In this document: positions 41,896-50,130 of the stretch, piece after piece
How the letters are laid out: the number at the start of each line of letters is the position of its first letter
Position numbering within the stretch: the first letter of the stretch is position 1
The notes under the pieces: generated by a model
What the model saw: the letters and a program-made list of their open reading frames with translations, nothing else
What the model was told of the DNA's origin: nothing
Database searches by the model: none
Assembly (NCBI GenBank): GCA_963782345.1
Contig: CAWAJF010000005.1
Span: 372,001-436,000 of the forward strand
Origin: DASUPK01 sp963782345
GTDB lineage: Bacteria > Actinomycetota > Thermoleophilia > Solirubrobacterales > 70-9
Length of the DNA: 64,000 nucleotides
Direction: 5' to 3'
Program-made: the position numbers and the translations under genes

Positions 41896-42648
41896 TCAGG
41901 CTGGGGATTCCTCGACCGCGCGGCGGCCCGCCGCGACGGTCTTCATGTAGACGTCCTCGAGGGTGGCGGCGTCGAAGGTCTCCTTGAGGCCCGCGGCGGT
42001 GTCGCGGGCCATGATCCGCCCGCCGCCGATCAGCGCGATCTCCTCGCAGAGCGCCTCGGCCTCCTCGAGGTAGTGGGTGGTGAGCAGGATCGTCGTGCCG
42101 CGCTCGTGAAGGACGCGGATGTAGCGCCAGAGCTCGTGCCGGAGCTCCAGGTCGACGCCGGCGGTCGGCTCGTCGAGGATCACCAGGCGCGGCTCGTGGA
42201 GCAGAGCGCGGGCGAGGAGGAGGCGCCGCCGCATCCCGCCGGAGAGCTTGGGCGCGCGCACGTCGCCCTTGGCGCGCAGGTCGAAGACGTCGATCATCTC
42301 TTCGGCGCGCTCGGCGGCGGCCTCGCCGCTCATCCCGTAGTAGCCGCCGTGGTAGATCAGGGTCTCGCGGACGGTCAGGAAGCGGTCGAGGTTCGGCTCC
42401 TGCTCGGCGACGCCGATCATCCGCCGCGCCTCCATCGAGTCGCCGGGATGGCCGAAGACCGAGATCTCGCCCTCGGTCAGCCGGATCAGGTTGCAGACCG
42501 CCGAGATCAGCGTGGTCTTGCCGGCGCCGTTCGGGCCGAGCAGGCCGAAGAAGCGGCCGGCCGGGACCTCGAGGTCGAGGGCATCGAGCGCGAGGGTGCC
42601 GTCGTCGTAGCGCTTGGTGAGCCTACGAAGCTTCAGGGCATTCGGCAT
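41896..42648 (-). CDS. ABC transporter ATP-binding protein (DrrA-like)
   Basis: A 250-residue ATPase. Walker A GPNGAGKTT, Q-loop VAEQEPNLDRFLTVRETL, signature LSGGMRRRLLLARALLHEPRLVILDEPTAGVD, and H-loop TTHYLEEAEALCEEIALIGGGRI are all intact. The signature SGGMRRR and the ABC-2 type export role agree with the DrrA/NodI group. No permease is adjacent; the nearest is 38260-39042 on the same strand. Pairing is inference. Confidence 0.9.
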   Translation of the reverse strand: MPNALKLRRLTKRYDDGTLALDALDLEVPAGRFFGLLGPNGAGKTTLISAVCNLIRLTEGEISVFGHPGDSMEARRMIGVAEQEPNLDRFLTVRETLIYHGGYYGMSGEAAAERAEEMIDVFDLRAKGDVRAPKLSGGMRRRLLLARALLHEPRLVILDEPTAGVDLELRHELWRYIRVLHERGTTILLTTHYLEEAEALCEEIALIGGGRIMARDTAAGLKETFDAATLEDVYMKTVAAGRRAVEESPA

Positions 42649-42790
42649 TCGTCAATTGATAGCGACTGCGGTCAGGCCGCATGTGTGAGTCGACACGAAA
42701 CGGGTATGGCTGACCTGGCGTCGCCGCTCGATGGCTGCAGGCCCTGTTCCTTGAGCGGGCGGATGAGAGGGTCGAAAGAAGGGGCGACGC

Positions 42791-43138
42791 GTGACTGGAT
42801 CCGACTGGACCTGTGCCCGTTGCGGGATGAGGACGCGCTTGATGTCCGGCGTGGTCGATCTCTCCGGGCTGCCACCCAGCTGGGGCGAGGTGAGCGGAAT
42901 CGCCTACTGCCTCGGCTGCCGGAGGACGATGGCGGGCGAGGCGAGGGCCGCCGCCCTCAACGGCGACAGCTCGCCGGCCGACCGCGTGCGGGCCGACGCC
43001 GAGGGACGGGTGGAATTCGAGCTCCGGCGCGACCCGGATCGTTGCGACACGCGCATCGCCCGCGCCTCCGAGACCAACGTCGTGGTCGTTCGGCAGGTGA
43101 GGGAGCGGCTGGGCGTCTATCCGACGCGACCCGTGTGA
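42791..43138 (+). CDS. Small double-CxxC protein
   Basis: A 115-residue protein. WTCARCGMRTRLM near the start and AYCLGCRRTMAG near residue 39 could form a zinc ribbon. The rest is acidic and basic mixed helix ending RQVRERLGVYPTRPV. GTG 42791 has GGGGCG upstream, a weak ribosome site. I know no family. It is convergent with the following TetR gene. Confidence 0.6.
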   Translation: MTGSDWTCARCGMRTRLMSGVVDLSGLPPSWGEVSGIAYCLGCRRTMAGEARAAALNGDSSPADRVRADAEGRVEFELRRDPDRCDTRIARASETNVVVVRQVRERLGVYPTRPV

Positions 43139-43156
43139 TCCCGACCCGATCCGGAG

Positions 43157-43747
43157 CTAGAGCGAGCGGATCTCGCCCTCGACGAACAGCTTGGTGGTCG
43201 CGACCTTCCAGCGCTCAATCTGCCGCTTGGTCAGGAACGGCTTCCGGAGCTGGCGGCTCACGCCGGGCTCCATGATCACGGTGCCGAGGTTGATGAGCAC
43301 GGTGTGCAGCGCGGCCCAGTCGAGATCCAGATCGGCGCGCAGCATCCCGCGCCGCTGGAGCTCGGCCAGCTGCTCGCGGCAGAGCTCGGTCAGCGTGTCG
43401 AAGATCCCGAGGGCCGCCCTGTCGCCCTCCGCCACGCCCCGGGAGACGTAGCGGAGCGCGACGAAGTTCTCGGCGACCAGCGCGGTGAGGCGCTCCGCCA
43501 GGTCCTCGATCACGTCGCCCTCGACCGCGCGGACCTCAAGCGCCTTGCGAGCCGCCTGCTTGACGTGCTCGTCGACCGCGCTGCGCAGGGCCGCCTTCGA
43601 GGCGAAGTAGTGCTGCACGAGGCCGGGGGAGACGCCGGCGGCAGAGGCGACGTCCCGGATCGAGGTCGCCGCGACCCCGTCGCGGGCGAACCCCTCGAGC
43701 GCCGCGGCCAGGATTCTCCCCTGGGTCTCTGAGGTGGCGGTTGCCAT
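43157..43747 (-). CDS. TetR family transcriptional regulator
   Basis: A 196-residue repressor. The HTH region is ILAAALEGFARDGVAATSIRDVASAAGVSPGLVQHYFASKAALRSAV, followed by a helical ligand domain. ATG 43747 begins MATATSETQGR. A palindrome seven bases before its start also lies in front of the divergent hydrolase gene, which it probably controls. Confidence 0.92.
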   Translation of the reverse strand: MATATSETQGRILAAALEGFARDGVAATSIRDVASAAGVSPGLVQHYFASKAALRSAVDEHVKQAARKALEVRAVEGDVIEDLAERLTALVAENFVALRYVSRGVAEGDRAALGIFDTLTELCREQLAELQRRGMLRADLDLDWAALHTVLINLGTVIMEPGVSRQLRKPFLTKRQIERWKVATTKLFVEGEIRSL

Positions 43748-43753
43748 ACGTCC

Positions 43754-43771
43754 GTATCGTAAGTGCGATAC
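43754..43771. promoter_or_regulatory. TetR operator palindrome
   Basis: GTATCG-TAAGTG-CGATAC has perfect 6-base arms and lies between the TetR start (43747) and the alpha/beta hydrolase start (43811). It is the likely operator. Confidence 0.7.
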
Positions 43772-43810
43772 AACTGTATTGTCAGCGCCCGTCGAACAAG
43801 GAGAGCTTCC

Positions 43811-44743
43811 ATGGCAGCCACCGCGACCCAGAAGAAGGCCACGATCGCGCGGGAGAAGGTGCACTTCCAATCCGGCGGGGAACGTTGCGCCGCGTGGTTC
43901 TACCCGGGCACCAATGGTGCCTGCGTGGTGATGGCCGCAGGCCTGGCGGTCGCGAAGGAGCCCGGCACCGACCGGTTCGCCGAGCGCTTCAACCGGGCGG
44001 GGTTCTCGGTGGTGGCCTTCGACTTCCGCCGGCTGGGCGAGAGCGAGGGGAGCCCGAGGCAGGTCGTCGGGCTGGGGGACCAGCAGGACGACTTCACCGC
44101 GGCGGTCGGGTTTGCACGCTCGCGGGAGGAGGTCGATCCGGCCAAGGTCGCGATCTGGGGCTTCTCGCTCTCCGGGGGCCACGTCTTTCCGGTCGCGGCC
44201 CGCGACCCGCAGCTCGGCGCGGCGATTGCGGTTTCTGCGCTGGCCGACGGCCCGGCTTCCGCCCCCAACGGCTTCCGCCACACCACCCCCCTCTCGTCCG
44301 TGCGGCTGATGACCCGCGGCGCTCTCGACGCGATCGGCGGCCTAATCGGCCGCGACCCGCTCCTCGTCCCGCTCGCGGGGGCCCGGGGGACGGTGGCGGC
44401 GCTCACCACTCCCGACTCGCTGAACGGCCCGAAGGCTCTGAACCCCGGCAACCGCTATCCGGAGTGGCAGCAGGAGGTGGCGACCCGCTCCGCGCTTCGG
44501 ATCGGCCTCTACCGGCCGGGGCGCTATGCGGCACGGATCCAGTGCCCGTTGCTGGTGGTCGCCCCTGACGGGGACGGCGTCGCTCCCCAGTCGCATGCGA
44601 TCCGCGCCGGGGAGCGCGCACGACGCGGCGAGGTCGTACGCATACCCGGCGGGCACTACGCGCCGTACCTCGATGGGCACGAGCCTGCGGTGGATGTCCA
44701 GCTCGAGTTCCTGCGACGGCGCCTGGTCGACCCCACCACCTAG
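43811..44743 (+). CDS. Alpha/beta hydrolase
   Basis: A 310-residue hydrolase. It has CAAWFYPGTNGACVVMAAGLAVAKEPGTDRFAERFNRAGFSVVAFDFRRLGESEG, then the nucleophile elbow GFSLSGG, an acid in VVAPDGDGVAP and the His in IPGGHYAPY. This is the DLH/xylan-esterase-like group of bacterial hydrolases. AAGGAG lies about eight bases before ATG 43811. The adjoining operator suggests induction by a small ligand; the substrate is unknown. Confidence 0.87.
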   Translation: MAATATQKKATIAREKVHFQSGGERCAAWFYPGTNGACVVMAAGLAVAKEPGTDRFAERFNRAGFSVVAFDFRRLGESEGSPRQVVGLGDQQDDFTAAVGFARSREEVDPAKVAIWGFSLSGGHVFPVAARDPQLGAAIAVSALADGPASAPNGFRHTTPLSSVRLMTRGALDAIGGLIGRDPLLVPLAGARGTVAALTTPDSLNGPKALNPGNRYPEWQQEVATRSALRIGLYRPGRYAARIQCPLLVVAPDGDGVAPQSHAIRAGERARRGEVVRIPGGHYAPYLDGHEPAVDVQLEFLRRRLVDPTT

Positions 44744-45613
44744 TTATTGCTTCTCCTGGTCGTGGCCGTTGCCGCCGATCAGCTTGTCCTTGCCCTTGCC
44801 GCCGATCAGCTTGTCGTTGCCGCCGCCCCCCTTGAGCTTGTCGTTGCCGGGGCCGCCGAGGAGGATGTCCCTGCCGTGGCCGCCGATCAGCTTGTCGCGG
44901 CCCTTGCCGCCGCAGATCCGGTCGTTGCCGTCAATGCCGAAGATCTTGTCGTTGCCGCCGAGGCCGACGATCACGTCCGCCTTGTTGGTGCCCCTGATCA
45001 CGTTGCGCCCTGGGGTGCCGACGATCGTCGCCGGTCTGCCGGCGCACTTCAACCTGCTCTTCACCCCGCGCAGGGTGAGGCTCCAACTGTGGATGCTCCC
45101 GGAGCCAGGCGGGGAGTCGTCTACCACGTAGAGGCCCCAGGTGCCGACCGGGTTCGTGCCGTCGAAGACGGAGAGAGCGTTACCCGGCTTGCCCTGGGGA
45201 GCGGGCGGCGGGAAGGGATCGCCGGGGTGGTAGTCGGTCGGCTTGTAGACGCTGGCTTCGCATGACTGTGGGCCCATCGGTGCCATCCGCGCCGCTCCGT
45301 CGTCGAAGCCGATGGTGACGTTGAGGAAGATGTCGTTCGCGCAGGCGTCCGATAGGAGGACGACGCTCTGGCCGGTGGGCCCGGCCAGCAGCACGTCGAG
45401 GTCGTCCGGGTACTGGTGGCGGACGCCGAACAGCTCGGCCGTCACGCCGGTCACCGACCCCCTCGTCTTGAAGACGGGGATCGCGGCTGGGTAGGGGCTG
45501 GCGGGCGCCGCGTCGTTGACGGTCACCGGGGTCCCCTGGAGGGTGAGGGCCTTCGCGCCAGCGGGCAGGGCCAGAACGATCAGCAGAACCGACGCGAGGA
45601 GTAGCCGCTTCAT
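44744..45613 (-). CDS. Secreted protein with P-domain-like region and RTX repeats
   Basis: A 289-residue exported protein with a signal peptide of about 24. Residues 25-180 look like a proprotein-convertase P-domain (VTVNDAAPASPYPAAIPV, DLDVLLAGPTGQSVVLLSDACAND, NPVGTWGLYVVDDSPPGSGSIHSWSLTL). After a linker with CAGRPATIVGTPG come about six repeats of the RTX type (GLGGNDKIFGIDGNDRI, GGKGRDKLIGG, GGGGNDKLIGG), which bind calcium in related proteins. No protease domain is present. It ends one base from the hydrolase stop. Confidence 0.85.
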   Translation of the reverse strand: MKRLLLASVLLIVLALPAGAKALTLQGTPVTVNDAAPASPYPAAIPVFKTRGSVTGVTAELFGVRHQYPDDLDVLLAGPTGQSVVLLSDACANDIFLNVTIGFDDGAARMAPMGPQSCEASVYKPTDYHPGDPFPPPAPQGKPGNALSVFDGTNPVGTWGLYVVDDSPPGSGSIHSWSLTLRGVKSRLKCAGRPATIVGTPGRNVIRGTNKADVIVGLGGNDKIFGIDGNDRICGGKGRDKLIGGHGRDILLGGPGNDKLKGGGGNDKLIGGKGKDKLIGGNGHDQEKQ

Positions 45614-45725
45614 CAGCCACTGACGATAGCTCCTACCGGCATCTGCGCAAAGCCGAAGTCGGGCGACGGGACCTGGCCGGGACGTAAGCTCGGCGCAACC
45701 CTCGCTGCGGTAGTTTCGGGTCTCC

Positions 45726-45747
45726 ATGCATAGGCAATGCATAGGCA
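45726..45747 (+). repeat. Perfect tandem direct repeat before the HTH-TOBE gene
   Basis: ATGCATAGGCA occurs twice end to end (45726-45736 and 45737-45747), just before the start codon at 45751, overlapping the ribosome site. It may be a regulator site for the molybdate operon. Confidence 0.75.
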
Positions 45748-45750
45748 GGA

Positions 45751-46137
45751 ATGGCTGATCTGAGCATCGGCGAGGCGGCGAGCGAGCTCGGCGTGAGCGC
45801 CGACACGATTCGCCGCTGGGACCGAGCCGGCCGGATCAAGACGACCCGGGACGAGCGCAACCGCCGCCGGGTGCCGCGGCGCGAGATCGCGCGGCTCCGC
45901 GCGGCGCCTGGCCGACACCACACGGGCGACACGTTCTCGGCGCGGAACCGGTTCTCCGGCGTGGTTCGATCCGTGGAGGTGTCGGGCGTGATGGCGCTGG
46001 TCGAGATCGAGGCGGGCCCGCACCGCGTCACGGCCGCGATCACGCGGGACTCAGTGGAGGAGCTGAAGCTCGCCGAGGGCGTGAAGGCGACGGCGCTCGT
46101 GAAGGCGACCTCGGTGATGGTGGAGAGGGACGACTAG
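45751..46137 (+). CDS. Molybdate-responsive HTH-TOBE regulator or molybdopterin-binding protein
   Basis: A 128-residue protein with two parts. The first 65 residues hold a MerR/excisionase-type HTH (LSIGEAASELGVSADTIRRWDRAGRIKTTRDERNRRRVPRREIARL). The rest is a Mop/TOBE domain (SARNRFSGVVRSVEVSGVMALVEIEAGPHRVTAAITRDSVEELKLAEGVKATALVKATSVMV), which binds molybdate or tungstate. It starts the mod operon (its stop overlaps modA), so it probably senses molybdate and controls uptake. Confidence 0.85.
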   Translation: MADLSIGEAASELGVSADTIRRWDRAGRIKTTRDERNRRRVPRREIARLRAAPGRHHTGDTFSARNRFSGVVRSVEVSGVMALVEIEAGPHRVTAAITRDSVEELKLAEGVKATALVKATSVMVERDD

Positions 46138-46895
46138 TGCGCCGAGTCTGGGCCGTCGCCGCCGTGCTCGCGACGATGGCGGTGTTGGTGGCGGCCGCCC
46201 GTGGTGGCTCCTCGGACCCGCAGCTCCGCGTCTCGGCCGCCGCCTCGCTCCACTCCGCCTTCACGAAGTACGCGGCCGCCGCGTTCCCGGACGAGCAGGT
46301 TCACCAGTCCTTCGCGGGCTCGGATCAGCTCGCGGCCCAGATCGAACAGGGGGCGAGGCCTGACGTGTTCGCCTCGGCGAACACCCGGTACCCGGCGAAG
46401 CTGTACGCGAAGGGCCTCGTCGAGAAGCCTGTCCTCTTCGCCCGAAACCGGCTCGTCCTGGCGACGCCCGCGGGCAGCTCGATCCATTCTCTGACCGACG
46501 CGGCGCGGCCCGGGGCGTCGATCGTGCTCGGCGACCCCGACGTCCCGGTCGGTTCCTACACGCGCCGGGTGCTGGGGCGCCTTCCGGCGGCGGAGCGTAC
46601 GAGCATCCTCGACAACGTCCGCTCGCAGGAGCCGGATGTCTCCTCGATCGCCGGAAAGCTCACCGAGGGCGCCGCGGACGCCGGCTTCGTCTACATCACC
46701 GACGTTCGCGCCTCGGGCGGGGCGATCAGGGCCATTCCGCTGCCGGCGTCGCTTCAGCCCGATGTCGCCTATGGCATCGCAGTCGTCTCGGGTACACCCA
46801 ATCGGGACCTGGCGACCCGCTTCGTCCACGGGCTGATCGCCAACGGCTCCGGCGCTCGCGCCCTGCGCGCCGCCGGCTTCCTGCCCCGACCCTGA
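46137..46895 (+). CDS. modA: Molybdate ABC transporter substrate-binding protein ModA
   Basis: A 252-residue exported binding protein with an N-terminal hydrophobic signal (about 5-22). It reads LRVSAAASLHSAFTKYAAAAF, then SFAGSDQLAAQIEQGARPDVFASANTRYPAKLY, LFARNRLVLATP and GDPDVPVGSYTRRVL, as in ModA/WtpA proteins. The oxyanion-binding serine region (AASLHSAF and FAGSDQLA) is present. The GTG start overlaps the preceding stop (TAGTG). Molybdate or tungstate is the expected ligand. Confidence 0.92.
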   Translation: MRRVWAVAAVLATMAVLVAAARGGSSDPQLRVSAAASLHSAFTKYAAAAFPDEQVHQSFAGSDQLAAQIEQGARPDVFASANTRYPAKLYAKGLVEKPVLFARNRLVLATPAGSSIHSLTDAARPGASIVLGDPDVPVGSYTRRVLGRLPAAERTSILDNVRSQEPDVSSIAGKLTEGAADAGFVYITDVRASGGAIRAIPLPASLQPDVAYGIAVVSGTPNRDLATRFVHGLIANGSGARALRAAGFLPRP

Positions 46896-46896
46896 G

Positions 46897-47703
46897 ATGC
46901 AGCGCTCCGGCTTCGCACTGGTCTGCTTCCTCGCGCTCATGGTCCTGCTCGCCTTCCTGACGATTCCCGTGATCGCGATCTTCAGCCACGTCGGCCCGGG
47001 CGAGCTGGTCGGCGCGCTGGATCACGAGAGCGCGCGCCAGGCGCTGTGGCTGAGCGTGAAGACCTCCGCGATCGCGATGGCGCTGATCGTCGCGGTCGGG
47101 ACGCCGGCCGCCTACCTGCTGGCCACGACCGAGTTCCGCGGGCGGTCGGCGATCCTCACCCTGATCGAGCTGCCCCTGGTGATCCCGCCGGCCGTGGCCG
47201 GGATCGCACTGCTCGCGGCGTTCGGGCCCAGCGGGCTCTTCGGCCCCGCCCTCGATGGCGCCGGGATCGAGCTGGTCTTCCAGACCGCCGGCGTGGTGTT
47301 GGCACTGGCGTTCGTCGCATCCCCGTTCTACATCCGGCAGGCGGTCGCGTCGTTCGCCACCGTGCCGCGTTCGATGCTTGAGGCCTCCGATGAGCTCGGG
47401 GCAAAGCCGGCCAGGACGCTCATCTCGGTCGCCGTCCCGTGCGCGCGCTCCGGCCTGCTCGCCGGGTTCTCGCTGGCGCTGGGCCGCGCGCTCGGCGAGT
47501 TCGGGGCGACGCTGATGTTCGCCGGATCCTTCCCCGGAACCACCCAGACGGCCCCGCTGGCGATCTTCGCCGAGTTCAACACCGACTTCAACGGGGCCCT
47601 CGCCCTGGCGGCCGTCCTGATCGTGGTGGCGGGTGCCCTGCTGCTCTCGGTGAAGCTGGTCGCGGGCCGCGACGCCCTTGGCGGGCTTGCCACCCGCGAG
47701 TAG
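46897..47703 (+). CDS. modB: Molybdate ABC transporter permease ModB
   Basis: A 268-residue permease with five to six membrane segments. The EAA motif is ASDELGAKPARTLISVAVPCARSGLLAGFSLALGRALGEFGATLMFAG, in which the ALGEFGATLMFAG end is characteristic of ModB. It starts one base after the modA stop. No modC ATPase gene follows; the next gene is a TetR on the opposite strand, so an ATPase from elsewhere must serve it. Confidence 0.93.
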   Translation: MQRSGFALVCFLALMVLLAFLTIPVIAIFSHVGPGELVGALDHESARQALWLSVKTSAIAMALIVAVGTPAAYLLATTEFRGRSAILTLIELPLVIPPAVAGIALLAAFGPSGLFGPALDGAGIELVFQTAGVVLALAFVASPFYIRQAVASFATVPRSMLEASDELGAKPARTLISVAVPCARSGLLAGFSLALGRALGEFGATLMFAGSFPGTTQTAPLAIFAEFNTDFNGALALAAVLIVVAGALLLSVKLVAGRDALGGLATRE

Positions 47704-47743
47704 GGGTTCGCCGTGACCCGGACGCTGAAGCTGATGCCCAGCG

Positions 47744-48358
47744 CTAGTCGAGCTTGCCGGTCAGGTAGCGCTGGATGTTCGGGCCGATCCAGTCGGCGAC
47801 CTGCGACGGCTTCGCGGAGGCGAGGGGCTCGAACTTGAGCACATAGCGAGCCAGCCCGAGCCCGACCAGCTGTGAGGCGAGAAGGTTCGCGCGAAGTTCG
47901 GGCTGGTCGGAGCCGAGTCGCTCAAGGAGCGGGGCGTAGAGGGGGTGGCGCACGAACTCCCCCATCATCTCCGCCGCCTCCGGGTCGCTCACCGCCGCGC
48001 CCAAGAGCGTGAGAACCGGACTGCGGCTGCCCTGCTCCTCCCAGATCCGGAGGAGGAGCGATACGAGGTTCCTGCCCAGCTTGCCTCGACCATCGGCAAG
48101 CAGCTTCGGCATCTCCACCTCCGGGTCGAACGGCCACTGCACCGCCTCCGCGAAGAGGGTCAGCTTGTTGCCGAAGAAATGGACGATCAGGGAGGCATCG
48201 ACCCCCGCCTCCTTGGCGATTGCCCGCATTGTGGCGTCCTGGTAGCCCCGTTCGAGGAAGAGCTTGCGGGCGGCTTCGAGGATCTGCTCCTGGGTAGAGC
48301 TCGTCCCGGGGCGGCGGCCCGTTCGGGGGGTCTTTGTCTTCGGTGTGCGAGGGCTCAC
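47744..48358 (-). CDS. TetR family transcriptional regulator
   Basis: A 204-residue repressor. HTH: EQILEAARKLFLERGYQDATMRAIAKEAGVDASLIVHFFGNKLTLFAEAV. GTG 48358 follows AAGGAG by six bases. The divergent gene encodes a DHA2 drug exporter, and two direct 14-base repeats lie between them over the promoter. It is most likely the local repressor of the exporter. Confidence 0.92.
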   Translation of the reverse strand: MSPRTPKTKTPRTGRRPGTSSTQEQILEAARKLFLERGYQDATMRAIAKEAGVDASLIVHFFGNKLTLFAEAVQWPFDPEVEMPKLLADGRGKLGRNLVSLLLRIWEEQGSRSPVLTLLGAAVSDPEAAEMMGEFVRHPLYAPLLERLGSDQPELRANLLASQLVGLGLARYVLKFEPLASAKPSQVADWIGPNIQRYLTGKLD

Positions 48359-48368
48359 AAAAATCTCC

Positions 48369-48396
48369 TTGACAACAAAATTCAACGCTGTAAAGT
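48369..48396 (+). promoter_or_regulatory. Sigma-70 type promoter of the drug exporter gene
   Basis: TTGACA (48369-48374), 16-base spacer and TAAAGT (48391-48396) lie 55 bases before the exporter start. The -10 overlaps the first operator repeat. Confidence 0.6.
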
Positions 48397-48420
48397 CAAC
48401 GGCGTTAAGTCAACGTCGTT
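48393..48420. promoter_or_regulatory. TetR operator: two direct repeats
   Basis: AAGTCAACGGCGTT (48393-48406) and AAGTCAACGTCGTT (48407-48420) differ at one base. Each holds an internal dyad AACGnnGTT, with a third partial site TTCAACGCTG upstream. It probably binds the divergent TetR protein. Confidence 0.65.
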
Positions 48421-48450
48421 CAACTATAGCCGACCAGGGGGTCGCCAAAG

Positions 48451-49998
48451 ATGAGAAGGCACGCAAAGGACGTAAGCCGCAATTTGGTGCTGGCGGCGAT
48501 GTGCGTGGCCCTCGGGACCGTCGTCAGCGCTGTCTCCTCCCTCAACGTTGCGATCCCTGACCTCGCACGAGACCTTCACGCCACCCAGACCCAGCTGCAG
48601 TGGGTGGTCGATGCCTACGCCGTCGTCTTCGCCGGGCTCCTGCTCCTGGCCGGCGCGATAGGGGACGCGTTTGGTCGGCGGCACCTTCTACTGGGCGGGC
48701 TGGCCGTGTTTTCAGGCGCGGCCGGCACCGCCCTCTTCATCAGCAGCCCGGGCGCGCTGATCGCGGTGCGCGCCGTGATGGGCCTGGGGGCCGCGGCGAT
48801 AATGCCGGCGACTCTCTCGATCATTACCAACGTCTTCCCGGCCGACGAGCGCGATCGCGCCGTCTCGATCTGGGCGGGGGTGGCCGGCGGGAGCGCCTTG
48901 CTCGGGCTGCTCGTCTCCGGCGCCCTGCTCGAGGTCTTCGCCTGGGATTCCATCTTCGGCTTCAGCGCGGTGCTCGGGCTGGCTGCCCTCGTCGCGGCCT
49001 ACCGGATCGCTCCGAACTCGACTCAGGAGGGGACCCGGCTCGACGTCACGGGCGGCGTCATCTCGGCCGCCGGGCTCGCCACCCTCGTCTTCGTGATCAT
49101 CGAAGGCCCAGAGCGCGGCTGGACCGACTCGCTCACGCTCGGTGCCTTTGCCGTCGCCCTGGTATCGCTCGCCGCCTTCGTCGCCTGGGAGCTCCGCCGG
49201 GAGCAGCCGCTGCTCGACCCGCGCTTGTTCAAGCTGCGCGGCTTCGGCGCCGGCACGGCCTCGATCACGGTTCAGTTCTTCGCCTTCTTCGGCTTCATCT
49301 TCGTGATGCTTCAGTACGTCCAGTTCGTGCTGGGTTACTCGCCGCTGGTCGCGGGGATCGCCCTGGCGCCGCTGGCCGTGGCGATGATGGGCCTCTCGCC
49401 GCGGGTGCCGAAGCTGCTCGAACGCTTCGGCCCGGCCCGGGTCGCCCCCCTCGGGTTGCTGCTGATGGGGTGCGGCTTCGCGGTCTTCTCCACCGCTGAT
49501 CAGGGCTCGACCTACTGGCTCCTCCTGGCCGGGCTCGTCCCGCTCGGGGTGGGCATGGCTCTCGCGACGACGCCCGCGACCACCGCGATCGTCTCCTCCC
49601 TGCCGCGGGCGAAGCAGGGCGTGGCATCTGCGGTCAACGACCTGGCGCGCGAGGTCGGGGGCGCGCTCGGCATCGCCGTGCTCGGTAGCGCGCTCACCGG
49701 CCGCTACCAGTCGGGCGTCGCCGGCGCCACGGCCCACCTGCCGGCGCAGCTCGCCGGCCACGCCGAGGACGCGCTCCCTGCCGCCCTGGCGATCGCCGAT
49801 CGACTCGGACCACCGGGCACCGGGCTCGGCTCGAGCGCCCAGACCGCCTTCGTGGACGGCCTCGGACTGGCGATGGTGATTGCAGCCGCGTCCGTCGCCG
49901 TGGCCGCGGTGTTCGTGCTCTGGCGTGCCCCACGTGAGGCAGTGAAGTCACAACCCGCGTCGGAGTCCGACGCGGGCCCGCAGACGGCGGCCGCCTGA
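48451..49998 (+). CDS. DHA2 (EmrB/QacA) family MFS drug transporter
   Basis: A 515-residue membrane protein with about 14 hydrophobic segments. Motifs typical of DHA2: SSLNVAIPDLARDLHATQTQLQWVVDAYAVVFAGLLLLAGAIGDAFGRR, then RAVMGLGAAAIMPATLSIITNVFP. This family exports drugs and toxic lipophilic cations with protons. It is preceded by a promoter with an overlapping operator, so it is likely repressed by the TetR at 47744-48358. Confidence 0.93.
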   Translation: MRRHAKDVSRNLVLAAMCVALGTVVSAVSSLNVAIPDLARDLHATQTQLQWVVDAYAVVFAGLLLLAGAIGDAFGRRHLLLGGLAVFSGAAGTALFISSPGALIAVRAVMGLGAAAIMPATLSIITNVFPADERDRAVSIWAGVAGGSALLGLLVSGALLEVFAWDSIFGFSAVLGLAALVAAYRIAPNSTQEGTRLDVTGGVISAAGLATLVFVIIEGPERGWTDSLTLGAFAVALVSLAAFVAWELRREQPLLDPRLFKLRGFGAGTASITVQFFAFFGFIFVMLQYVQFVLGYSPLVAGIALAPLAVAMMGLSPRVPKLLERFGPARVAPLGLLLMGCGFAVFSTADQGSTYWLLLAGLVPLGVGMALATTPATTAIVSSLPRAKQGVASAVNDLAREVGGALGIAVLGSALTGRYQSGVAGATAHLPAQLAGHAEDALPAALAIADRLGPPGTGLGSSAQTAFVDGLGLAMVIAAASVAVAAVFVLWRAPREAVKSQPASESDAGPQTAAA

Positions 49999-50130
49999 GA
50001 ACTCGGGAGATGAAGGGAGATGCGATCAACCGGGAAGCAAACGTTCCGGCGCTCGCGACGCCGCGCTGGCCCTCGTGGCGATGTTCGGCGGGATCGCCGC
50101 CTTGGCGTTTGCGAAGCGCGAGTAGGCGGC

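Noticed and set aside
38260..42648. Permease and ABC ATPase as a single operon
   Set aside because: Four genes, partly on the opposite strand, lie between them; they may still work together but are not one operon.
50006..50125. Frame reading KRSGARDAALALVAMFGGIAALAFAKRE after the drug exporter gene
   Set aside because: It looks like a membrane tail but has no start codon or ribosome site; it is too short to call.
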